A model generated the notes under the pieces. That model was not told the DNA's origin, made no database searches, and saw nothing but the letters and a program-made list of their open reading frames with translations. The translations under genes and the position numbers were made by a program. Below, piece after piece: positions 7,845 to 16,603 of a stretch of 64,000 bases of DNA. Source of the stretch: Bacillota bacterium (GTDB taxonomy: Bacteria > Bacillota > Clostridia > Acetivibrionales > DTU013); contig JAEZYU010000038.1 of the NCBI GenBank assembly GCA_023418915.1, positions 248,001 to 312,000 of the forward strand, given 5' to 3'. Position 1 is the first letter of the stretch, and the number at the start of each line of letters is the position of its first letter.

Positions 7845-9617
7845 TTACATTCTGTCGGGAACGTCTATCCCCAGCAAATCCAAACAGGTTGTCAGAATAT
7901 CCTTTGTCAGCGTAATAAGCTTCAGCCATGAGCCTTGCTTTAATGGATCCTGCTCTGAAAGAATCCTGTTTTCGTGATAAAACCTATTCAATTCATTGGA
8001 CAATTCGAAAATGAACTGGCATATCACATGGGGCGAGTAGTCGGCGAAACTGTTTGCAATTACTTCATTAAACTGCGTGATTTTAAGCATCAGATTACGT
8101 TCACTCTCGCTGCCGGGTGATTGTACTGATGCAGCCTCCGCTCTGTATTCCGGATTGCCTGATGAAAACCTTCCAAGTATTGATTTGATTCTTACAACCG
8201 TATATAAAATGTACGGTCCCGTATTTCCCTCGGAAGACGTGAACCTGTCCACATCAAAAACATAATCCTTTGAAATTTGATTGGACAAATCACTATATTT
8301 TAGGGCAGCCAATCCCACCTTTTTAGCGATTTCCCGTGCTTCCTCCTCCGGAATCTCCCTGTCCCCGGCAACTCTTTTATAAACTCTGTCACAGGCCTCT
8401 GTGATCAGATTTTCCAGGCGCATTACTCCGCCGTCACGCGTTTTGAATGGTCTGCCGTCCCTGCCGTTCATTGTGCCAAACCCCAGGAAGGTAAGCCTTG
8501 TATTCGGCGGAACCAGCTTTGCCTTCCTTGCGCATCTGAAAACCTGTTCAAAATGAAGCTCCTGCCTTTTGTCCACGATATAGATGATTTCCTCAGGCCT
8601 GAATAGTTCCATCCTTTCAATGATCGTTGCCAGATCAGTCGTGCTATATAGCGTCGCACCATCAGACTTCACCAGAATACATGGGGGTATTTCCCTTGTG
8701 TCTGAAGCTTCCCTGACATCCACTACAAGTGCTCCATCGCTGATATATGCCAGGCCCTTGTTTTTCAAATCCTCTATCATTTCGGGGATGTATGGCTGAA
8801 CATCACTCTCCTTCTTCCATAAGTCAAAGTGAACATTCAAGGCGGCGTAATTCTTCTTCAGATCCTCTACTGATACATTCAGAATATGCTTCCATAATGC
8901 CGCATACCCTCTGTGTCCTTTCTGGAACAGAAATGTCGCTTGCTTTGCCTCCTCCATAAATTCAGGATCGCTCCTTGACAAGCTGCTTGCTGCAGGATAT
9001 ATTTCTTCAAGCTCGGCAATGCTGAAAGGCGCATTTGTCGGATATTCTCCGGTATAACTCTCGTCAAAATAAACCAGATCCGGGCTCCGGCGTTTCAGCC
9101 CTGCAATGATCAACCCTATTTGCAGTCCCCAGTCGCCCAGATGAACATCACCCAGCATATTATACCCCAGAAATTTACCTATGCGCTTGATGCTCTCCCC
9201 GATTACAGCTGACCTCAAATGCCCCACATGGAGGGGCTTTGCAACATTTGGGCCACCATAATCCACGATTACGGTTTTGTTACATCCGATCTCCTCACAG
9301 CCGAATTTGTCAGCAGCGCTCATTGAGTCTATATATCCGGCAACAAAGTGGTCCTCTGCTGTAATGTTGATGAACCCTGGCATGACATGTGATACTTCCT
9401 TGAAATCAGGGTGCGTCCTCAACAGGTTTGTAATTTCAGAAGCAATAACAATAGGAGCCTTTCTATATTCCCTGGCAGCCGCCAATGCACCATTACATTG
9501 GAACTGGCACAGATCCGGCCTGTCAGACAATGTAACCAGACCATATTCCGGCGAATAGCCGCACTTTGCAAACGCTTCTCTAACTACATCAGTAATCATT
9601 TTAGTCAACTTTTTCAA
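7845..9617 (-). CDS. argS: Arginyl-tRNA synthetase
   Basis: A 590-residue class I synthetase that joins arginine to tRNA-Arg with ATP and needs tRNA for activation. Visible order: N-terminal Add1 tRNA-binding domain, the HIGH motif as HVGHLRSAVIG near residue 133, the catalytic Rossmann fold with GDVHLGDWGLQIGLI, FGTMNGRDGRPFKTRDGG in place of KMSKS, and the DALR anticodon-binding helical domain ending in LLGIDVPDRM. Length fits the family. Start is a TTG at 9617 placed eight bases behind GGAGGTAAG; no ATG has a comparable site. A T-box leader lies directly upstream, so expression should rise when tRNA-Arg is uncharged. GH43 follows on the same strand. Confidence 0.96.
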   Translation of the reverse strand: MKKLTKMITDVVREAFAKCGYSPEYGLVTLSDRPDLCQFQCNGALAAAREYRKAPIVIASEITNLLRTHPDFKEVSHVMPGFINITAEDHFVAGYIDSMSAADKFGCEEIGCNKTVIVDYGGPNVAKPLHVGHLRSAVIGESIKRIGKFLGYNMLGDVHLGDWGLQIGLIIAGLKRRSPDLVYFDESYTGEYPTNAPFSIAELEEIYPAASSLSRSDPEFMEEAKQATFLFQKGHRGYAALWKHILNVSVEDLKKNYAALNVHFDLWKKESDVQPYIPEMIEDLKNKGLAYISDGALVVDVREASDTREIPPCILVKSDGATLYSTTDLATIIERMELFRPEEIIYIVDKRQELHFEQVFRCARKAKLVPPNTRLTFLGFGTMNGRDGRPFKTRDGGVMRLENLITEACDRVYKRVAGDREIPEEEAREIAKKVGLAALKYSDLSNQISKDYVFDVDRFTSSEGNTGPYILYTVVRIKSILGRFSSGNPEYRAEAASVQSPGSESERNLMLKITQFNEVIANSFADYSPHVICQFIFELSNELNRFYHENRILSEQDPLKQGSWLKLITLTKDILTTCLDLLGIDVPDRM

Positions 9618-9642
9618 TACTGCTTACCTCCATGCAAGTAAT

Positions 9643-9885
9643 AAAAAACCGCCCCTTATCTTTAATAAGAGACGGATAAATGCCGTGGTACCACTCTAGT
9701 TGATTGTCTTCACAATCCACTCATAACCTTAACGCAGTTAACGTCACACCCTTGCTCAAATGGCTCAGGCAGCTTCTCCAAGGCCCTCTTCTCCTGATAA
9801 CAGCCTGCAGGGCTTCCACTCTGCTCCTGTTCGCTGTCGGCCTTGTTATTAGGATACTTTCCTCTTCACAGAATTTGCTTATTTT
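9643..9885 (-). promoter_or_regulatory. T-box leader, arginine (argS)
   Basis: The minus strand carries the T-box sequence AGAGTGGTACCACGGCA (9697-9681) followed by an 11-pair terminator, CCGTCTCTTAT with ATAAGGGGCGG, and TTTTTT (9675-9643). Upstream are paired purine-rich segments of stem I. I could not assign the specifier codon with confidence; arginine is inferred from the gene. Confidence 0.85.
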
Positions 9886-9890
9886 AATGC

Positions 9891-9919
9891 ATTATATATG
9901 CAATAGTTTATTGCGTCAA
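9891..9919 (-). promoter_or_regulatory. Promoter of the argS T-box leader
   Basis: TTGACG (9919-9914), spacer of 17, TATAAT (9896-9891), immediately ahead of the leader. Confidence 0.7.
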
Positions 9920-10060
9920 GCCTGAAAATACTCCCAAGTGAAAATACTCCAAAGCAACTCATCATTAATTGAACTGCTACTATTTATTATTACCTTACCA
10001 GAATACCAACAATATATCGTCTGTTTACCAACTATATCAAACAACCCACATATCTCTCAT

Positions 10061-10363
10061 TTATACATCAAAATATCCCTTTGGTATTTTGCATAGACGT
10101 TTTTCTGCATAATCAGCGATGGACCGGTTCAGTATCCTGGCAAAATCGGCATTGAGGTTTTGATAGACTACAATGATGAGATCAATATCGCTTTTCGGCG
10201 GAAAATAACTGCCCATCGCCAATGAGCCATGGAGATAAACACCTGCAAGGTTGTCATCCAGCTTGCTTTTAAGCATTTCTACAAGCCCGAGAATATACTC
10301 ACGTATTACCTTATCACAGTCCAGCCACGATTGCGGGCTGTTGTTCTTCCCCTTGATTATCAT
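10061..10363 (-). CDS. Truncated nucleotidyltransferase (aminoglycoside adenylyltransferase-like N-terminal domain)
   Basis: A 100-residue protein with the nucleotidyltransferase signature HGSLAMGSYFPPKSDIDLIIV: GS followed by the D-x-D pair that binds metal and nucleotide in the Pol beta superfamily. Streptomycin/spectinomycin-type adenylyltransferases run to about 260 residues, with a helical C-terminal domain that binds the drug; that part is absent here and no continuation is visible in any frame downstream. The ATG at 10363 overlaps the stop of the flavodoxin gene as ATGA, so the two are translationally coupled. It is either a 3'-truncated gene or a stand-alone minimal nucleotidyltransferase; the ending right after a conserved-looking helix favours truncation. 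Antibiotic resistance should not be inferred. Confidence 0.7.
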   Translation of the reverse strand: MIIKGKNNSPQSWLDCDKVIREYILGLVEMLKSKLDDNLAGVYLHGSLAMGSYFPPKSDIDLIIVVYQNLNADFARILNRSIADYAEKRLCKIPKGYFDV

Positions 10364-10824
10364 ATTGCACTAAGTCTGCTGACTATTTCATCTATCTGGC
10401 TTTCGCGATTTTTCCCCGACCAGTTGACAATCCCGCTCGATATGATATCTGCCCCCTTTGCTTTACACGCGGCAGCTATTTGCCGGACCGCACGATTTCC
10501 GCCCAACCACGGTTTTTTCAATTGTTGCGTGACAAAGCAATGAACCTGTTTGCCTGTAATATCAGGTATCTGCGATAAGTATTGCTTCATAACAGGCGCC
10601 AGAGAGAAAGCTTGTACCGGTGACGCAAAAACAACCGCATCAAATGGAATGATATCAGGTGATGATTTAAGCTGGACAGGAGTCCCTGAGTTCGGGTTGC
10701 CATTAACAGGCTCTACCCTTGCTATACTTACCGTATGTCCTGCAGCTTTCATTGCTTCTTCAAGCTTTTGAGATACTGACAGCGTATTTCCGGTATGCGA
10801 ATATACGATTATACCTATATTCAT
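10360..10824 (-). CDS. Flavodoxin family protein
   Basis: A 154-residue protein with an N-terminal FMN phosphate-binding loop YSHTGNT at residues 8-14, and the second FMN loop region ASPVQAFSLAP near residue 68. This is the short-chain flavodoxin/NAD(P)H-reductase-like fold that carries one- or two-electron FMN chemistry in the cytoplasm. No cysteine cluster or partner reductase gene is adjacent, so the redox partner is unknown. The start at 10824 lies behind AAGGAGATG. The stop overlaps the start of the truncated nucleotidyltransferase (ATGA), a two-gene unit whose functional link is unclear. Confidence 0.87.
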   Translation of the reverse strand: MNIGIIVYSHTGNTLSVSQKLEEAMKAAGHTVSIARVEPVNGNPNSGTPVQLKSSPDIIPFDAVVFASPVQAFSLAPVMKQYLSQIPDITGKQVHCFVTQQLKKPWLGGNRAVRQIAAACKAKGADIISSGIVNWSGKNRESQIDEIVSRLSAI

Positions 10825-11359
10825 ATTTTCATCTCCTTAGATTATTGTCAATTACAACGTTATCCATATACGTCATTTGCGACATGAAGCGACACTCACC
10901 AGCCCTTGTCCTTTTCGCATGTAATGCTACTGAGGCAGCGGCAGCTTAAGTGACATTTGTATGCCAAAGCCTACGCTGCTTCGCCTCTCACCGCTGCACA
11001 TGCATTCACCAGAACGCACTCCGCCGCTTACGGAAGCGGAGACTTCTTGCTTGCTAACATCAAATAAGTGATGTGAAGTGGACAAAACAATTATATCATA
11101 GTTAATCTTTCCAGCATATCCTATATACACTTTTTCAGATATCAAAGTCTGATGCCGGACCTCTTATGCGCCCTCGCTGCTGCCATTAACTCCTGTTCTA
11201 TTTCGCAAAGACGATAATAACCATACACAAGTAAGCAAATATAATCTATAATAGTAGTTGTACACGAGATTGTATTCACTGCAAGTAGAAATTTCCCGCA
11301 ATTTAGCATACACCTTATATTGTCGTGGCAATTTATAACAATTCTTTAGGAGATATAGT
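10825..11359. other. Divergent intergenic region, little content
   Basis: It separates the flavodoxin gene (minus) from the acyl-CoA ligase gene (plus), so promoters for both must lie here, but none has a good consensus. A small palindrome CCGCTT-ACGG-AAGCGG lies at about 11031-11046 and a GTGGACAAAA motif like the ends of the 13.4/34.5 kb elements at about 11077. Short frames here have no coding character. Confidence 0.4.
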
Positions 11360-13057
11360 GTGATGAGCAAGCTTGCTATGAAGATGCAAACCATAGACGA
11401 CATCGGTTTTTTTACTATCCAGCATATTTTCCGCAATTCGGTTGCGAAATTTCCCTCACAGCCTGCTCTGTCTGTTGTCGGGAAAGCGCCGATGACCTAT
11501 TTGGAACTTTTTGAAGCAGTCAAGCAATATGCTTTTTTGCTCAGGCATGTCGGTATAAAAAAGGGTGATAGAGTCGCCATATTAGCCCCCAGTATGCCAA
11601 AGTGGGGCGTCGCCTATTTTGCGATTGTCTGTCTGGGTGCCATCGCTGTCCCTTTACTTCCCGATTTCACCAAAAGTGAGGTTGAAGGCATTGTCCTGCA
11701 TGCAGAAGCTTGCTTTGCGTTTGTTTCAAAACACAATCAGGAAAAGCTGAAAAATTGTGCGACACTACGGTATATTTATTGCTTTGAAGACGAAGCTTTT
11801 ATATCAGGTGAATCCATTCCGGACATTGCTACACCTGTCGATCTGTTTGCAGAGCCTATCGACGAACAAGATACTGCGTCTATAATCTATACATCCGGAA
11901 CGACCGGAACACCCAAAGGCGTCGAGCTCTCCCATAAAAACATTGCCTTTATGGCACATCAATCCAGATTGATTCAAGCCATTCATCCAACTGACACATT
12001 TTTATCCATTCTGCCCATGTCCCATGTATATGAGTTTTCGATTGGCTTTATTTTTCCTATGATGCAGGGGTGTCACGTGTGCTATCTCGGCAGAACGATT
12101 GCAGTATCATCTTTACTGCCTGCTCTTAAAACGGTTCGGCCGACCATCATGCTCAGCGTGCCGGCTGTTATGGAGAAAATATACAAAAATAAAATTGTTC
12201 CCTCCTTTGAGAAGAACAAGATTGTGTCAAAGCTCTACAAGGTCGCGATCATTCGAAAGCTTCTGCATCGGATCGCCGGAAAAAAGCTGTTGGCTACTTT
12301 CGGAGGCCGTATTCATTTCTTTGGACTTGGCGGCGCCAAGCTTTCTGCGGATGTGGAACGATTTTTAAAGGAAGGCAGATTCCCCTATGCGATCGGCTAC
12401 GGCCTGACAGAGACCTCGCCTTTGATTGCCGGAGCCCCTCCCCAAAAATCCCGTTTCCAGTCTACCGGTCCTAAATTGGAGGGCATCGAGATGAAGCTGA
12501 TTGATACGGATCCCGTCACCGGAATCGGGGAAATCGTTACCAAAGGGCCGCATGTAATGAAAGGCTACTATAAGAACGAGGAACTGACCAAATCGGTCTT
12601 TACGGAGGATGGTTTCTTCAAAACCGGTGATTGCGGCTCAATTGATAAGGACGGATATCTCTATATCAAGGGACGTCACAAAAATGTCATTGTCGGCGCA
12701 TCCGGGGAAAACATTTATCCCGAGGATATCGAATTTGTGCTGAACAAGCATCCCTTGGTATTGGAATCCCTCGTGATAGAACGGGATCAAAAGCTGATTG
12801 CTCTGGTGAAGCTGGATGAAGATTCTATCGGCTCTGGTCTTACACCTGAAAGCACCGAATTGGGCCCATATGCCAAAGCTCTTACCGATATACGCTCCTT
12901 TGTCAATTCCCAGGTCAACAAATTTTCCAAGCTGAAAGCTATCGAACGAATCGCCGATTTGGAGAAAACGGCCTCACAAAAGATCAAACGCTTTCTATAT
13001 AACAACAGCGGTAAAGGAGGAACCAAAAACGATACATCGGGGAAGAAGGATCCATGA
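11360..13057 (+). CDS. AMP-binding long-chain acyl-CoA synthetase-like protein
   Basis: A 565-residue member of the ANL superfamily, which activates a carboxylic acid as acyl-AMP and transfers it to CoA. Motif A3 (P-loop) is IIYTSGTTGTPKG near residue 177, the A5 region is GYGLTETSP, the A7/A8 region is FFKTGDCGSIDKDGYLYIKGR with the catalytic hinge, and the A10 lysine is represented by KTASQKIKR near the end. Length and the N-terminal FRNSVAKFPSQPAL fit long-chain fatty acyl ligases. Start GTG at 11360 is seven bases from TTAGGAG; an ATG follows directly. The stop overlaps a possible ATG of a second cistron that is cut to 14 codons. Natural substrate unknown. Confidence 0.88.
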   Translation: MMSKLAMKMQTIDDIGFFTIQHIFRNSVAKFPSQPALSVVGKAPMTYLELFEAVKQYAFLLRHVGIKKGDRVAILAPSMPKWGVAYFAIVCLGAIAVPLLPDFTKSEVEGIVLHAEACFAFVSKHNQEKLKNCATLRYIYCFEDEAFISGESIPDIATPVDLFAEPIDEQDTASIIYTSGTTGTPKGVELSHKNIAFMAHQSRLIQAIHPTDTFLSILPMSHVYEFSIGFIFPMMQGCHVCYLGRTIAVSSLLPALKTVRPTIMLSVPAVMEKIYKNKIVPSFEKNKIVSKLYKVAIIRKLLHRIAGKKLLATFGGRIHFFGLGGAKLSADVERFLKEGRFPYAIGYGLTETSPLIAGAPPQKSRFQSTGPKLEGIEMKLIDTDPVTGIGEIVTKGPHVMKGYYKNEELTKSVFTEDGFFKTGDCGSIDKDGYLYIKGRHKNVIVGASGENIYPEDIEFVLNKHPLVLESLVIERDQKLIALVKLDEDSIGSGLTPESTELGPYAKALTDIRSFVNSQVNKFSKLKAIERIADLEKTASQKIKRFLYNNSGKGGTKNDTSGKKDP

Positions 13058-13098
13058 AATCAAGTATCAAGGATCGCATACTGAGCCGCAGGCTTTGA
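13054..13098 (+). other. 14-codon ORF overlapping the acyl-CoA ligase stop (possible remnant of a second cistron)
   Basis: ATGA overlap with the ligase stop, then MKSSIKDRILSRRL and a stop. The overlap geometry is that of a coupled downstream gene, but nothing follows in frame. Low confidence. Confidence 0.25.
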
Positions 13099-13250
13099 CA
13101 CCGACCAACAACTGCAGCCTTAATATAGTTGAGCCCTTCAAATGGACTGACCGGGTCAAGCTTGAAATATTTACTTTTTTGTACGGACATATTGACAACA
13201 GTCCAATGCTGTCAATATGATACATTGTATGTATAGATTTATTTTATAAG

Positions 13251-13282
13251 AAAGGCTTCCTGCAGGAAGTCCTTCTTTTTTT
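13251..13282 (+). terminator. Rho-independent terminator after the acyl-CoA ligase gene
   Basis: AAGG-C-TTCC pairs with GGAA-GT-CCTT around TGCA and is followed by CTTTTTTT. Confidence 0.75.
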
Positions 13283-13442
13283 CCCGATATACTACAGCTT
13301 TATAGAATAAATCTGCATTAGCAAAGGATTGTTGTCTAATAATGATAGAATTATTCCAGCAAACAAAATCCTCTTTTTGAAGTTTCACAGCCAGTGTACG
13401 GAATGCATGAAGATACTTGAGGATGCATGAAGTAAAACGAAA

Positions 13443-13571
13443 TGGACAAAATTTTAAGTATGGGACGAAAAATTAAAGATAATTGTGAAAAATCAAAGAT
13501 ATTTATGCAATAATTGCATTATTCACAATGTTATGTCATGCAAATGTGTCCCAAACTCGATTTTTTGTCCA
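13443..13571. repeat. 129-bp inverted-repeat element, copy B
   Basis: The ends TGGACAAAA...TATGGGAC and GTCCCAAACTCG...TTTTGTCCA form imperfect terminal inverted repeats of about 24 bases. The length (129) is the same as the copy at 34496-34624, and both can be aligned through the middle, the core being about 13502-13538. No coding frame and no clear target-site duplication. Confidence 0.65.
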
Positions 13572-13658
13572 CTAGTCTGCCAAAAGTAATATGGAGCTTG
13601 TTACCCCTAGCCTTGGTTTTACTGGCGTTTTACAAACAGCCATATTCAAAAATTCGCC

Positions 13659-13916
13659 TTACTCCGTCTGTTGCACGAAAAAGGCCAGAGCTTCTGCTGC
13701 CCGAGTTTCGTCCTCACCGTCAGCTGAAATACGTATTACAGCTCCCTTGTTAACATTAAGCGACAGTAATGCCAGGATGCTCTTAGGATCGATATTCTTT
13801 CCGTTGTATGAGACAGACAGCTTTGACTTGAATCCTTTTGAAAGTTGTACAAACTTTGCCGCAGGCCTTGCATGCAGCCCGCTGTCTAAATTGACCGCAA
13901 CATCTAAAGATACCAT
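13659..13916 (-). CDS. ptsH: Phosphocarrier protein HPr
   Basis: An 85-residue protein, the standard HPr length. The phosphorylated histidine is His15 in GLHARPA and the regulatory serine is Ser46 in DPKSILALLSLNV, so both the PEP-dependent site and the HPr kinase site of Firmicute HPr are present. HPr takes phosphate from Enzyme I and gives it to IIA. It is the last gene of the PTS operon, 45 bases downstream of ptsI. Start at 13916 behind AAGGAG. The Ser46 region differs from the common KSIMGVMSL sequence, and the chain is a little shorter at the C-terminus, so I would not exclude a specialised paralogue working only with this operon. Confidence 0.93.
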   Translation of the reverse strand: MVSLDVAVNLDSGLHARPAAKFVQLSKGFKSKLSVSYNGKNIDPKSILALLSLNVNKGAVIRISADGEDETRAAEALAFFVQQTE

Positions 13917-13961
13917 GATCTGCTCCTTATCTTAGTATAGATTTCACCAGATTAGTTTATT

Positions 13962-15701
13962 TTATTGCTCGTGTTTCCTTTTTACATCTGATAATAACCT
14001 TTCGATTTCATCTGCTGTGTCAAGCTTCAGAACCTGATCAGCCAATACCCTGCATTCATCATAGTTCAAGCCATTTATCAGCTTGCGGACCTTCAATATT
14101 GACGGAGGGCTCATGGAAAACTCCTTTAGTCCTAATCCTAAAAGAAGCGGGACCAAAGTCAGGTCTGCTGCAGCTTCTCCGCACATACCGCACGCAATTC
14201 CAGCCTTTTCGGCTGCGCTTATTGTTTGTGCAATAAGTTTTAAAACCGATGGGTGAAACGGAGTATAGACATCGGCTATGCTTGGATTGCCTCTGTCTGC
14301 CGCCAGCGTATACTGTATGAGGTCGTTTGTTCCAATCGAGAAAAAATCCGCCTCCTTTGCGAAGCGATCCGCCATCACCGCCGCTGCAGGTATTTCTATC
14401 ATAATTCCCAAAGGTATATTTCCCCTGAATGGAACACCTTCTTCAGACAATTCCCCTTTGGCTTCCTCAAACAATTTTTTAGCTCTTCGAAATTCGTCAA
14501 CGGAGGATATCATCGGAAACATAATCTTTAGTTGTCCGTGGACACCGGCTCTCAATAATGCCCTCAACTGTGTCTTAAAAATGAGAGGTTTTGCAAGACA
14601 AATCCGGATAGCCCTATATCCTAAAAAAGGGTTTTCCTCTTTAGGCAATTCCAGAGAAGGGAGGTTTTTATCGCCGCCTGCGTCCAGGGTTCTGAAGATC
14701 ACTGGTTTGTCGCCCATTTTTGCCAAAATCTCTTTATATGCCTCAAATTGCTCCTGTTCAGACGGTAATTCGCTGCGTTCCATATAAAGAAACTCGGTAC
14801 GCACCAGTCCTATTCCCTCTGCATCATTTTCGGCAGCTGCTTTAGCATCAATCACCGTTCCTATGTTTGATTCAAGCCTGACCCTTCTTCCGTCCAATGT
14901 AACGCTTTGCCTGCCAACATAATTGCGCAGTTCATCCCTCCGCTTGCCATATTCATCCTTCAGCCTCCGGTACGCCTCAATTTGTTCTGTATCGGGGTTT
15001 ACAACAACCTCTCCTGTTTCACCGTCCAGAACAACGAAATCCCCGTCCTTCACATGCTCAAGCAGCCCGGCAGCTCCGACGACAGCCGTTAGCTCCAGTG
15101 TCCTTGACATAACCGCTGTATGGCTGGTCGCACCTCCGGTTTGAGTAATGATCCCTTCAACTGCATCAAAATTTAATCCTGCCGTATCCGAAGGAGCCAG
15201 ATCATATGCTGCAATAATCTGCTTTTTGGCAACTGATTTTTTTACATTATCCAAAATGCCAGTCCTTTCAAGGCCTAAAATGTTCGACACGACCGAGTCA
15301 CGCAAATCCTCCGCATCAGCGGCTCGCGCCTGCATATATTCACTATCCATTGAGCGGAACATATCCGCTATAGCGTTAAAAACACTGGCAGCTGCCATTG
15401 CTGCATTTTCAGAATCAACTGTTATTCTTTCAATAACTGGCTCCACAAAACCGGCTTCGTCTTCAAGTATTTCCTTATGAGCCATAAATACCTCGGCTGC
15501 TTCGGCTGCCTTCTCCTCCATCAGCTTGTCATACAGAGCGCTGACTTCTTCAATCGATTTTTGCCGTGCAGATTGAAACCTTGCGATTTCGGCATCGATA
15601 TCCTCCGGCACGTAATCCGGAATGCTTATAACTGTTTTCTTAAAAACTTCGACATATCCCATAGCAATGCCTGGCGATGCTCCGATTCCTCTGATCTTCA
15701 T
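13962..15701 (-). CDS. ptsI: PTS Enzyme I (phosphoenolpyruvate-protein phosphotransferase)
   Basis: A 579-residue protein that transfers phosphate from PEP to HPr. Visible order: N-terminal KIRGIGASPGIAMG, HPr-binding helical domain, the phosphohistidine domain with GGATSHTAVMSR (His near residue 194), the PEP-binding TIM barrel with GIGLVRTEFLYM, FRTLDAGGDK, and FSIGTNDLIQYTLAADR, and the catalytic CGMCGEAA near residue 500. The stop of the aldolase gene and this ATG overlap as TAATG, behind AGGGGAAGG, so translation is coupled; a GTG two codons upstream is possible. Finding Enzyme I and HPr inside a substrate-specific operon means that the operon carries every phosphotransfer component. Confidence 0.95.
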   Translation of the reverse strand: MKIRGIGASPGIAMGYVEVFKKTVISIPDYVPEDIDAEIARFQSARQKSIEEVSALYDKLMEEKAAEAAEVFMAHKEILEDEAGFVEPVIERITVDSENAAMAAASVFNAIADMFRSMDSEYMQARAADAEDLRDSVVSNILGLERTGILDNVKKSVAKKQIIAAYDLAPSDTAGLNFDAVEGIITQTGGATSHTAVMSRTLELTAVVGAAGLLEHVKDGDFVVLDGETGEVVVNPDTEQIEAYRRLKDEYGKRRDELRNYVGRQSVTLDGRRVRLESNIGTVIDAKAAAENDAEGIGLVRTEFLYMERSELPSEQEQFEAYKEILAKMGDKPVIFRTLDAGGDKNLPSLELPKEENPFLGYRAIRICLAKPLIFKTQLRALLRAGVHGQLKIMFPMISSVDEFRRAKKLFEEAKGELSEEGVPFRGNIPLGIMIEIPAAAVMADRFAKEADFFSIGTNDLIQYTLAADRGNPSIADVYTPFHPSVLKLIAQTISAAEKAGIACGMCGEAAADLTLVPLLLGLGLKEFSMSPPSILKVRKLINGLNYDECRVLADQVLKLDTADEIERLLSDVKRKHEQ

Positions 15702-16534
15702 TACCACGCCTTCCCCTCGCTTCCGAAAACCTTCATAAAGTGCATTGCTTTCTCCTTGTATCCCATGGATAAAGTGGGCAACAGACTATATATCCTGTTT
15801 CCTTCCATTCCGTCTTGTATTACTGTATTAAATGCGTTTCTATATAGGTCATTGACGATGTTTACCTTGCTTATTCCCAGTCTGCATGCTCTGGTAAGAT
15901 TCTCGTCACCCGTGCCGGAACCACCGTGCAGCGCAAGCGGTACTTTCACCTTTTCCGCCAATTCCTGCAACAGATCAAACTGCAGCTGTGGTTTGCCTTT
16001 GTAAGCTCCGTGCGACGTTCCTATTGAAACTGCGAGACACTCAATGCCCGATTCCTCGACAAAGCTCACTGCTTCCTCGGGTACTGTAAATACCAGGTCG
16101 AAATCTGTATCGGAACCGTCCTCAAACCCAACATGACCTAGCTCGGCCTCAACTTCGATGTCGACTGCATGTGCAATTCTGACCAATTCCTTCACCTGTG
16201 CCAGGTTCTCCTTATAAGGAAGCGAAGATCTGTCTACCATTATAGCGTTAAAACCTGCCCGTATCCCGGCAACAGCTGACTCAAATGTAGGCGTGTGGTC
16301 AAGCATCGTTGCGATCGGAACGGTTGACCTTACAGCCAGATCAGTTAAAATTCTTCCAAAGTAATTCAAGTCCTTATTGCTGTTATGCATACACAGAATG
16401 ATCATCGGTGACCTCATTTCCTCGGCAGCATCGATGCATGCCCGAAGCGTAAGTTCATCCACAGCGCCGAGCGCAGGAACTCCATATGATCCTTTCTTTG
16501 CTTGCCCTAGTATTTCAGACATTTTTGTCAGCAT
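15701..16534 (-). CDS. Class II (zinc) ketose-bisphosphate aldolase
   Basis: A 277-residue TIM-barrel aldolase of the FbaA/GatY/KbaY group, which splits fructose- or tagatose-1,6-bisphosphate (or a related ketose phosphate) to glycerone phosphate and an aldehyde. Zinc ligands and catalytic residues are visible as LDHTPTFE, EAELGHVG and LALHGGSGTG, with the phosphate-binding SKVNIVNDL near the C-terminus and SIGTSHGAYKGKPQL in the metal loop. It sits between the alcohol dehydrogenase and ptsI with tight spacing, so it probably handles the product of the imported sugar phosphate. No kinase gene is in the operon; either a ketose 1-phosphate is split directly or a housekeeping kinase acts. The substrate cannot be told from sequence. 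Start at 16534 behind GGGAG. Confidence 0.9.
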   Translation of the reverse strand: MLTKMSEILGQAKKGSYGVPALGAVDELTLRACIDAAEEMRSPMIILCMHNSNKDLNYFGRILTDLAVRSTVPIATMLDHTPTFESAVAGIRAGFNAIMVDRSSLPYKENLAQVKELVRIAHAVDIEVEAELGHVGFEDGSDTDFDLVFTVPEEAVSFVEESGIECLAVSIGTSHGAYKGKPQLQFDLLQELAEKVKVPLALHGGSGTGDENLTRACRLGISKVNIVNDLYRNAFNTVIQDGMEGNRIYSLLPTLSMGYKEKAMHFMKVFGSEGKAW

Positions 16535-16603
16535 ATGTTTACTCCCTCTGAATTTTGTAACGCAGTGATATGTTCACCACCTCATTTGACGCACCACTGC
16601 ACT

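Larger units (their letters stand above)
13099..13658. other. Intergenic region with terminator and a repeat element
   Basis: It contains the terminator at 13251-13282 and the inverted-repeat element at 13443-13571. A palindrome ATATTGACA...TGTCAATAT lies at about 13187-13219. No gene seen. Confidence 0.5.

Noticed and set aside
10061..10363. Functional antibiotic-resistance adenylyltransferase
   Set aside because: The drug-binding domain is missing, so resistance cannot be claimed.
10927..11145. 72-codon minus-strand frame between flavodoxin and ligase genes
   Set aside because: Composition driven by a short palindrome and repeats; no binding site or family resemblance.
11164..11436. 90-codon minus-strand frame upstream of the acyl-CoA ligase
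   Set aside because: Overlaps the ligase start, has no binding site and no protein-like pattern.
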